Position numbers and translations under genes: made by a program
Origin: JBOFEH01 sp051650265
GTDB lineage: Bacteria; Bacillota; Clostridia; Lachnospirales; Cellulosilyticaceae
Reading direction: 5' to 3'
DNA: 7,100 bases
Assembly (NCBI GenBank): GCA_051650265.1
Contig: JBOFIR010000137.1
Span: 1-7,100, forward strand
Shown: positions 1 to 4,386 of the stretch, one piece after another
Numbering within the stretch: position 1 is the stretch's first letter
Layout: each line of letters opens with the position of its first letter
The notes under the pieces: generated by a model
What the model was told of the DNA's origin: nothing
Databases searched by the model: none
The model's input: the letters and a program-made list of their open reading frames with translations, nothing else

Positions 1-1
1 T

Positions 2-304
2 AATCAAGATTTCTTTAAGGGCAATGAGTACAATCATGATACCTTTAAATTAAAGGATTTTCCGTTTGTCTTTTGTACAGTAGATGAGGCGAGAGCGATG
101 CTTCAAAAAGGTGGGATCACTATTTTAAACGCGGTAGCATCAGATGGAGTAAGTGAATTACTTGCTGAAAAAATAAATACCATGGATGATTATAGTTACA
201 ATCAATATTTGAAGTACCATTATTATTGTTGTGAAAAACCAGAGATGTTAGGGCATAGTAATCATCTTTTATTTGTGGGGAAGAAGGAAGTACAAGCAAA
301 ATGA
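2..304 (+). CDS. Class I SAM-dependent methyltransferase, C-terminal part (5' end outside window)
   Basis: The frame is open from the left edge and ends at a TGA at 302-304, leaving 100 visible residues. The SAM-binding Rossmann core (motif I) would lie to the left and cannot be seen, so the call rests on the tail. The end of the protein, YLKYHYYCCEKPEMLGHSNH followed by LLFVGKK, matches by memory the conserved C-terminus of a Firmicute class I methyltransferase group, which ends in a YLKYHL..CERPD..G.SNH-like block. The first internal ATG, at 98, is not a credible start because the frame continues upstream without a stop and has no ribosome binding site there. The methyl acceptor is unknown. 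The segment is AT-rich compared with the Bce genes further right. No hairpin terminator is visible after the stop. Confidence 0.68.
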   Translation, partial: NQDFFKGNEYNHDTFKLKDFPFVFCTVDEARAMLQKGGITILNAVASDGVSELLAEKINTMDDYSYNQYLKYHYYCCEKPEMLGHSNHLLFVGKKEVQAK

Positions 305-327
305 TTTAATAGAGATTTAACTTTATT

Positions 328-359
328 TTGATACGTATTTAATGTAGGCCGCTTACAAT
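328..359 (+). promoter_or_regulatory. Possible weak promoter for the phosphatase gene
   Basis: A TTGATA hexamer at 328-333 and a TACAAT hexamer at 354-359 lie 37 bases before the phosphatase start. The spacer is 20 bases, longer than the usual 16-18, so at most one of the two boxes is likely to be used as written. Read-through from the upstream methyltransferase gene is an alternative, because no terminator separates the two. Confidence 0.22.
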
Positions 360-395
360 GGAACTCATAAAACATGCTGACAAAGGGGTAGGGAG

Positions 396-1910
396 ATGAA
401 ATTAAATAAAAGATGTATGAAGTGGGCGGCACTCGGCTTAGGGGCAGTAATCAGTCTAGGGAGTGTAGTTACTTTTGCAGGGGAAGTCAAACCAGCTTTA
501 GAAAAAAATCCAGGGTCTTTGGCGGTAGCAAAAGAAGCGGGGATCATCACGTTGACATGGGATGAGGTTGCGGATGATCGTGTAGCAACGCTTGTTTATG
601 AAACAAAAGATAAAATTGTACCTGTGATTGTGCCAAAGGGACAAAACACTTTGATATTTGATGACCTTGATGAGGAAGAGGCATACCAATTTGTCATCAG
701 AGCGATTGGGAACAAAGGGGAAGTATCTGATGATGATGCGCTTACAGCAGCGATCAAAGCAGAGGTAGAGCGGGATACAACAACACCTTCAGAGTTAACG
801 ATGACCCTTGGACAAGATGCCAAGACAACGCGAGGATTCAACTGGTATACCAACACAGAAGTGAAAGACAGCGTACTCCAATTGGTGGAGGGTAAAGACT
901 TTGTAGCGGGTAAAGCAAAGAATATACAAGGGACAAACCGAACTGTAAAGACAAGTATGGGCGATCGTATGGTACATGAGGTGACGCTCAATACATTAAA
1001 GCCAGGTACGACATACAGCTACCGTGTAGGAAGTGCCAAGGAAAATGCATGGAGTGAAATGGGAAGTTTTACAACAGAGGCAAAGAATACAGAAGCATTT
1101 ACTTTTGTTTATGGTACAGATACACAAGGAAAAAGTGTCGCAGATGGTGAGATTGGCGCCAATACGTTGGAAAAAGCGTTGGCACAATACCCAGATGCAG
1201 CGTTCATGATCCATGCAGGCGATCATGTGAATGAAGCTTATCATGAGTTGCAATGGAAGTGGTATCTCAATCCAGCAAGTAGTACACTCAAAGATCTCGC
1301 TATGATGCCCGTGGTTGGTAATCATGAAGCGTATACAAGCGGAGAGATTGATGGGATCACACGCTTCCAGGATCACTTTAACTTACCTACTAATGGTCAA
1401 GGTGGTCAGTCAGAGACTGTCTATTCTTACAACTATGGCGATGTGCACTTTGCAAGTCTTAATACAGAAGTGAGTATGGATGAACTAGAAGAGCAGATGG
1501 AATGGCTCAAAAAAGATGTGAAGGCAGCCAATAAGAGATGGAATATTGTCACTTTACACAAGGGGCCTTATTTATCAAAACGCGACCTCGTAGACTATCG
1601 TGAACTCATGGTGCCTGTGTTTGATGAACTGGGGATTGATATTGTACTACAAGGACATGACCATACTTATATTCGTACAGCACCACTCAAAGGTGGCGAA
1701 GAAGTAGCGGATGGTGAAGGAACAGTCTATTTGCTCGGCAATACAGCTGGGTACAAGTTCTATGATGTCAAAGAAAGACCTTATCACAAGATTCATCAGC
1801 AAGATTATCAACAGATGTTTATGGGATTTGAAGTGAGCAAAGATGCGATAGCAGTCAATGCCTATACAGTAGATGGTGTTTTACAAGATAGCTTTAAGGT
1901 AACAAAATAA
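396..1910 (+). CDS. Secreted purple-acid-phosphatase-like metallophosphoesterase with fibronectin type III domains
   Basis: This gene encodes a 504-residue exported phosphoesterase, likely removing phosphate from extracellular or wall-associated organic phosphates; the substrate is unknown. Residues 1-29 form a signal peptide: KLNKR basic start, hydrophobic stretch at about 10-27, and a probable signal peptidase I cut after TFA at 26-28. Residues about 38-122 resemble a fibronectin type III domain, and about 130-227 the N-terminal domain of purple acid phosphatases. The catalytic domain spans about 235-455 with all metal-ligand blocks in order: D242 in GTDTQ, D276 in AGDHVNEAY, N309/H310 in GNHE, H388 in TLHKGPY, and H421/H423 in GHDHTY. 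The first block has Gln (D-x-Q) where many metallophosphoesterases have His. The start at 396 is supported by AAGGGG at 383-388, seven bases upstream. No sortase motif or membrane anchor is seen, so release outside the cell is likely. It appears monocistronic. Confidence 0.9.
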   Translation: MKLNKRCMKWAALGLGAVISLGSVVTFAGEVKPALEKNPGSLAVAKEAGIITLTWDEVADDRVATLVYETKDKIVPVIVPKGQNTLIFDDLDEEEAYQFVIRAIGNKGEVSDDDALTAAIKAEVERDTTTPSELTMTLGQDAKTTRGFNWYTNTEVKDSVLQLVEGKDFVAGKAKNIQGTNRTVKTSMGDRMVHEVTLNTLKPGTTYSYRVGSAKENAWSEMGSFTTEAKNTEAFTFVYGTDTQGKSVADGEIGANTLEKALAQYPDAAFMIHAGDHVNEAYHELQWKWYLNPASSTLKDLAMMPVVGNHEAYTSGEIDGITRFQDHFNLPTNGQGGQSETVYSYNYGDVHFASLNTEVSMDELEEQMEWLKKDVKAANKRWNIVTLHKGPYLSKRDLVDYRELMVPVFDELGIDIVLQGHDHTYIRTAPLKGGEEVADGEGTVYLLGNTAGYKFYDVKERPYHKIHQQDYQQMFMGFEVSKDAIAVNAYTVDGVLQDSFKVTK

Positions 1911-1970
1911 ATAATGTGTAAAAATGAGATATAAGAAAATAGCTAAAGCATTTATTTAACGAGATAAGGG

Positions 1971-1998
1971 TTTATTTTAATAACGATTATGTTATAAT
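1971..1998 (+). promoter_or_regulatory. Candidate promoter for plus-strand antisense RNA
   Basis: A perfect TATAAT -10 box lies at 1993-1998, with a TTTATT at 1971-1976 as a poor -35 (16-base spacer). A second TATAAT overlaps it at 1998-2003. Transcription would start near 2005 and run toward the terminator at 2100-2133, giving an RNA of about 130 bases antisense to the 3' part of the small minus-strand gene. The stretch is very AT-rich, so a chance -10 match is possible. Confidence 0.38.
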
Positions 1999-2001
1999 AT
2001 A

Positions 2002-2037
2002 ATTAAAGAAAGCACTAGTGCGGCAAACACTAATGCT
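2002..2037 (-). terminator. Intrinsic terminator of the small minus-strand gene
   Basis: Read on the minus strand, AGCATTAGTG (2037-2028) and CACTAGTGCT (2020-2011) form a 10-bp stem with one wobble pair and a 7-base loop. TTCTTTAATT follows (2010-2001). The plus strand has the same stem but is followed by CCCTG with no T-run, so it would terminate only leftward transcripts. It lies 50 bases past the stop codon of the 55-codon gene at 2254-2087, where its terminator would be expected. Confidence 0.6.
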
Positions 2038-2134
2038 CCCTGAAGGTTTTTGATTTTTCGGGGCTATGAATAGTTAACTAATAGTTTTATTTATGATTAG
2101 AGTGTTCACTTTCGTTGGGTGGGACACTCTTTTC
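2005..2134 (+). ncRNA. Candidate antisense RNA overlapping the 3' end of the small peptide mRNA
   Basis: The stretch between the TATAAT at 1993-1998 and the plus-strand terminator at 2100-2133 has no plus-strand reading frame of note. It would fold into three successive hairpins: 2011-2037 (10-bp stem), 2038-2063 (CCCTGAA with TTCGGGG, 12-base loop) and the terminator at 2100-2129. It is complementary to the 3' untranslated part and the last 16 codons (including the stop) of the minus-strand gene at 2254-2087. Known type I antitoxins such as RatA and SR4 overlap toxin mRNAs at the 3' ends in this way. An alternative is that these bases are just the long 3' UTR of the phosphatase mRNA, which has no nearer terminator. 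Confidence 0.38.
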
Positions 2135-2254
2135 CTTTGTACTCATATTTAATTCGATACATCCAACTTTTAGTTTAAATGTATTGACGAAAGTTCCCTT
2201 TCGTGGACATACAATGATGAGTATAGCCATGATTATCATTGGTACAATATCCAT
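2087..2254 (-). CDS. Small hydrophobic peptide (55 aa), candidate type I toxin
   Basis: The start is ATG at 2254-2252 and the stop is TAA at 2089-2087. It was found by translating the reverse strand of the gap. The N-terminus MDIVPMIIMAILIIVC is a short hydrophobic segment, followed by the basic PRKG, an alternating stretch (TFKLKVGCIELNMS) and a polar tail (KEKSVPPNESEHSNHK). One membrane-associated segment with the tail in the cytoplasm is inferred. The ribosome site AGGGGGTG (2268-2261) sits 6 bases before the ATG, the same GGTG-N6-start spacing used by the response regulator and ATPase genes here. It has a TATAAT promoter upstream (2374-2369) and a terminator 50 bases downstream. Size, N-terminal hydrophobic segment, charged tail and an overlapping antisense transcript resemble txpA- and bsrG-type toxins, but I see no firm family match. 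It could instead be a small membrane regulatory peptide. The gene is likely real; the toxin role is a guess. Confidence 0.55.
   Translation of the reverse strand: MDIVPMIIMAILIIVCPRKGTFVNTFKLKVGCIELNMSTKEKSVPPNESEHSNHK
2100..2134 (+). terminator. Plus-strand intrinsic terminator inside the 3' end of the small gene
   Basis: GAGTGTTC (2100-2107) pairs with GGACACTC (2122-2129) in an 8-bp stem with one T-G wobble. It can extend by two pairs past a bulged G, and is followed by TTTTCCTTT from 2130. It is the first T-tailed hairpin downstream of the phosphatase stop at 1910, so it could end either that mRNA (with a 190-base 3' UTR) or the separate antisense RNA proposed at 2005-2134. Confidence 0.55.
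2188..2203. repeat. Perfect 6-4-6 inverted repeat within the small gene
   Basis: CGAAAG and CTTTCG flank a 4-base loop. The 12-mer GTTCCCTTTCGT at 2193-2204 is nearly repeated as GTTCACTTTCGT at 2104-2115 (11 of 12 identical). The arm ACGAAAGT at 2187-2194 can therefore also pair with ACTTTCGT at 2108-2115 in the loop of the plus-strand terminator. On the minus strand this falls in the codons for PRKGTF. It suggests competing mRNA folds rather than a mobile repeat. Confidence 0.4.
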
Positions 2255-2260
2255 TCATAA

Positions 2261-2315
2261 CACCCCCTATCGCCTGTGACATAGTTCTTTACTATCTCAA
2301 AGCCTCAAGGGAGGT
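2261..2315 (-). promoter_or_regulatory. 5' leader with possible ribosome-site sequestration
   Basis: In the minus-strand transcript, ACCTCCCT (2315-2308) lies upstream of the ribosome binding site AGGGGGTG (2268-2261) and can pair with AGGGGG through about six consecutive pairs, one of them a G-U. Between them is a small hairpin, ATAGT-AAAGA-ACTAT (2295-2281). Hiding the ribosome site by an upstream anti-Shine-Dalgarno stretch is a known control in type I toxin mRNAs. Here it is inferred from complementarity only; no fold energies were computed. Confidence 0.35.
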
Positions 2316-2328
2316 AAACCTACAACCC

Positions 2329-2356
2329 CCGTGCCACCCGTGCACGGTATTTTTAT
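2329..2356 (+). terminator. Possible plus-strand terminator, or 5' stem-loop of the minus-strand mRNA
   Basis: CCGTGC (2329-2334) pairs with GCACGG (2342-2347) around a 7-base loop, followed by TATTTTTAT. On the plus strand this reads as a modest intrinsic terminator and would end an RNA antisense to the small gene's leader and ribosome site. Read from the minus strand it would be a stem-loop about 15 bases from the predicted 5' end of the small peptide mRNA, where such structures can stabilise toxin messages. The sequence does not decide between them. Confidence 0.4.
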
Positions 2357-2368
2357 GTTTACTGGAAT

Positions 2369-2397
2369 ATTATAGCATAATGATAAAAGGATTAATA
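2369..2397 (-). promoter_or_regulatory. Extended -10 promoter of the small peptide gene
   Basis: On the minus strand TATAAT (2374-2369) is preceded by TGC, giving an extended -10 element (TGN-TATAAT). A -35 at the right distance (TATTAA, 2397-2392) is poor, which is tolerated with extended -10 promoters. The start would fall near 2362, giving a leader of about 107 bases before the ATG at 2254 and a transcript of about 360 bases ending at the terminator near 2002. Confidence 0.45.
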
Positions 2398-2515
2398 GGA
2401 AGAGATAGCTAATTTAGATATAAGAGGGCAGTTGAGGCTAATGGCATGGTAACAGTAGCATAAAAAGTAATAGTTGTTATATAAGTTTTAAGAGATGAAA
2501 TCATAAAGTAAGTCA

Positions 2516-2546
2516 AAAGCACCGGTGTAAGCTACACTGGTGCTTT
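2516..2546. terminator. Strong bidirectional hairpin before the regulator/kinase operon
   Basis: AAAGCACCGGTGTA (2516-2529) and TACACTGGTGCTTT (2533-2546) make a 14-bp stem with one G-T wobble and a 3-base loop. Plus-strand RNA would continue CTAATTT, and minus-strand RNA continues with a further T after the paired TTT, so either strand can end in a U-rich stretch. No gene ends just before it: 2400-2515 holds no credible reading frame on either strand. Its most useful role would be to insulate the operon starting at 2613 from the small-gene region. Confidence 0.65.
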
Positions 2547-2573
2547 CTAATTTGCACCAAATTGGGCTATAAT
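2545..2573 (+). promoter_or_regulatory. Promoter of the response regulator/kinase operon
   Basis: A perfect TATAAT at 2568-2573 lies 39 bases before the GTG start. At 17 bases upstream the -35 position reads TTCTAA (2545-2550), a partial match that overlaps the end of the terminator hairpin. A better-looking TTGCAC at 2552-2557 is only 10 bases from the -10 and cannot pair with it. No TnACA-N4-TGTAA operator is visible nearby, so low basal expression is likely. Confidence 0.45.
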
Positions 2574-2612
2574 CTAGACAAATAGTATTGATAGCGGAAA
2601 GAGGTGGCGCCG

Positions 2613-3278
2613 GTGGCGAAGATTTTTATAGTAGAGGATGATATGAGGCTCAGAGAGGAACTGAGTTATCTTCTTACATCATATGGGCATGAGTGTGTAC
2701 ATACGGATGATTTTAAACATGTGGTAGAGAAGATCCTGAGAGAAGGTGTGGATCTGGTGCTTTTGGACATCAACTTGCCACACTATGATGGCTACTATGT
2801 ATGCCGAGAGGTGCGTAGTCAGTCGCGTGTGCCGATCATCGTGGTGACAAGTCGCAATAGTGATATGGATGAACTACTCAGTATGAATCTTGGCGCAGAT
2901 GATTTTATTACCAAGCCGTACAATACGCAGATTCTATTGGCGCATATTGGTGCGGTATTGAAACGAACATCAGAGTGCGTACCACTGCAAGTGCTTAGTC
3001 ACAAAGGGGTGACGCTCAATGTTGCAAGCGGTGTGGTGAGTTATGAGGGCAAGGAACGCGAACTAACGAAGAATGAGCAGCGTATTCTCACACTGATGCT
3101 ACGCTGTAAGGGGAGTATTGTCTCAAGAGATGAGATCATGAATGAGCTGTGGCAATCAGATGAGTTTATTGATGATAATACGCTAACAGTGAATATCAAC
3201 CGCTTACGTAAGAAGCTGGAGGAGATTGGTGTAGAGGGATTTCTTGTAACGAAGAGAGGACAGGGATATATGGTATGA
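2613..3278 (+). CDS. bceR: BceR-type response regulator (OmpR/PhoB family)
   Basis: A 221-residue DNA-binding regulator of the two-component system made with the kinase that follows. The receiver domain (about 1-115) has the acidic pocket E8-D9-D10, phosphoacceptor D52 in LLDINLP, T79 and K101 in TKPY. A winged-helix domain (about 128-221) carries LTKNEQRIL, the NRLRKKL recognition-helix region and RGQGY near the end. I chose GTG at 2613 because AAAGAGGTG (2598-2606) lies exactly six bases before it. An in-frame GTG at 2604 adds three residues but lies inside that ribosome site, so databases may list 2604. The stop overlaps the kinase start by four bases (ATGA), indicating translational coupling. 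From the family and context, it should bind the inverted repeat at 4295-4314 and activate the transporter operon. The symbol is a family-level name. Confidence 0.88.
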   Translation: MAKIFIVEDDMRLREELSYLLTSYGHECVHTDDFKHVVEKILREGVDLVLLDINLPHYDGYYVCREVRSQSRVPIIVVTSRNSDMDELLSMNLGADDFITKPYNTQILLAHIGAVLKRTSECVPLQVLSHKGVTLNVASGVVSYEGKERELTKNEQRILTLMLRCKGSIVSRDEIMNELWQSDEFIDDNTLTVNINRLRKKLEEIGVEGFLVTKRGQGYMV

Positions 3279-4288
3279 GTCTGAGGAAATTTCTAAAGGA
3301 TAGATGGCTCTTTTGTCTTTTTCAGATGCTCACAGTGCTCTTTGTGGCAGCACTCCTTGCTGTATTTCATGTAAATTTGTATGGGATACTCTTTGTATGT
3401 ATGGGGATGGTACTGCTTCAAGGAGGTGCGCTGCTGAGTGATTATCTGAGCAAGAGACATTACTATAACCGCTTGCAGGAGGTTCTTGAAAATCTAGATC
3501 AGAAGCGACTTGTGAGTGAGCTCATCGATGAACCTGAATTTGAAGAGGGCAAGATTTGGTGGGAAGCACTGAGGCTAATGGGAAAGTCTATGAATGATGA
3601 GGTGGCGCGGTATCGGTTGCTACAAGAGGAGTACAAAGACTATATTGAGACATGGATCCATGAGATTAAGATGCCTCTTGCATGTACGGCGCTGATGTGT
3701 GAGAACAACAAGAGTGAGCTGACGAGTAAGATTCTTGTGGAAAATAACAAGGTGGAGCAGTATGTGGAGCAGGCACTTTTTTATGCACGGAGTACTTCTG
3801 TGGAGAAGGATTATATGATCAAGGAAGTGGGTCTAGAAGAGTTGGTGAGAAGTGCCATCAAGAAGGAGGCACGTCAGATCATTGAGACACGTACGACTGT
3901 GAAGCTTGAAAACTTAGAGTATCAGGTGTTAGCAGATGTGAAGTGGGTAGGATTTATACTGGGTCAGATATTGGGTAATAGCCTGAAGTATCGCCAAGGG
4001 TCTCTGAGCCTACACATCTGGGCGTGTGACAATGATTCACAAGTCATCTTGAATATAGAAGACAATGGCGTTGGCATTCCCGTGCAAGATATGGGACGCG
4101 TCTGGGATAAGGGATTTACAGGGGAAAATGGGCGTAACTATGCCAAATCCACAGGAATAGGACTTTATCTGTGCAAAAAACTCTGTAAAAAAATGAACTT
4201 GGGGATAAATATTCAATCTCAGCAAGGAAAAGGAACGACAGTGCAACTCATCTTTCCGAAGGATAAACGGGTCTTCTTTGAAGCATAA
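3275..4288 (+). CDS. bceS: BceS-type intramembrane-sensing histidine kinase
   Basis: A 337-residue membrane kinase that phosphorylates the preceding regulator. Two transmembrane helices (about 12-32 and 35-57) are joined by only a few residues, so there is almost no external sensor domain. This is the hallmark of kinases that read the state of a partner Bce transporter rather than binding the drug alone. The dimerisation/phosphotransfer motif is WIHEIKMPL with H129 as phosphoacceptor. ATP-binding motifs follow: N box around N235 (GQILGNSLKY), G1 box DNGVGI at 263-268, F box around F281, and G2 box TGIGLYL from 293. All key residues are present and the length is normal for the family. The start overlaps the regulator stop by four bases. 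The stop precedes the operator region by only six bases, so the next two genes probably form their own transcription unit. Confidence 0.9.
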   Translation: MSLRKFLKDRWLFCLFQMLTVLFVAALLAVFHVNLYGILFVCMGMVLLQGGALLSDYLSKRHYYNRLQEVLENLDQKRLVSELIDEPEFEEGKIWWEALRLMGKSMNDEVARYRLLQEEYKDYIETWIHEIKMPLACTALMCENNKSELTSKILVENNKVEQYVEQALFYARSTSVEKDYMIKEVGLEELVRSAIKKEARQIIETRTTVKLENLEYQVLADVKWVGFILGQILGNSLKYRQGSLSLHIWACDNDSQVILNIEDNGVGIPVQDMGRVWDKGFTGENGRNYAKSTGIGLYLCKKLCKKMNLGINIQSQQGKGTTVQLIFPKDKRVFFEA

Positions 4289-4294
4289 AAGAAA

Positions 4295-4314
4295 ACCTTA
4301 CAAAGATGTAAGGT
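4295..4314. promoter_or_regulatory. BceR-type operator (perfect inverted repeat) upstream of the transporter operon
   Basis: ACCTTACA (4295-4302) and TGTAAGGT (4307-4314) form a perfect 8-bp inverted repeat with a 4-base spacer, AAGA. The core TTACA-N4-TGTAA matches the published BceR-family binding consensus TnACA-N4-TGTAA. Its centre lies about 63 bases before the predicted transcription start near 4368, a normal place for an activator. There is no T-run after it, so it is not a terminator. It directly follows the kinase gene and precedes the ATPase/permease genes. Confidence 0.8.
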
Positions 4315-4332
4315 AGGTGTCACATAAAGCTA

Positions 4333-4361
4333 AGGAAGGGGTACTGTGAGTACGCTATACT
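4333..4361 (+). promoter_or_regulatory. Activator-dependent promoter of the ATPase/permease operon
   Basis: TATACT at 4356-4361 is a good -10 box. The -35 position at 17 bases (4333-4338) reads AGGAAG, unlike TTGACA, which fits a promoter needing activation from the operator just upstream. A small perfect inverted repeat, GTACT-GTG-AGTAC (4341-4353), fills the spacer; its meaning is unknown. Confidence 0.5.
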
Positions 4362-4386
4362 AAGCTCAAAGAAAGAGGTGAATGTG

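Noticed and set aside
596..991. Long minus-strand frame (131 codons) inside the phosphatase gene
   Set aside because: It lies opposite a well-supported gene with intact catalytic motifs, is rich in Ser/Val/Leu as reverse-frame shadows are, and has no recognisable motif.
996..1376. Minus-strand frame of 126 codons rich in Cys, Ile and His
   Set aside because: A shadow of the phosphatase coding strand; the composition is typical of reverse-complement reading and no domain is visible.
2175..2258. 27-codon minus-strand frame from the ATG at 2258, overlapping the 55-codon gene
   Set aside because: Its ATG is only two bases after the AGGGGGTG site, too close, and the product is polar without any pattern; the ATG at 2254 has the right spacing and a coherent product.
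2261..2350. Possible riboswitch or tRNA-like element in the structured leader
   Set aside because: I cannot match it to any riboswitch core I know, and there is no cloverleaf; antisense and leader structure explain it at least as well.
2409..2504. 31-codon minus-strand frame starting at the ATG at 2504
   Set aside because: No ribosome binding site precedes the ATG, no charged or conserved pattern is seen, and it probably arises by chance in AT-rich DNA.
2604..2612. Alternative GTG start of the response regulator at 2604
   Set aside because: This GTG is part of the AAAGAGGTG ribosome site for the GTG at 2613 and has no correctly spaced site of its own.
4295..4314. Inverted repeat after the kinase gene read as an intrinsic terminator
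   Set aside because: No T-run follows on either strand, and the core matches the BceR operator consensus much better.
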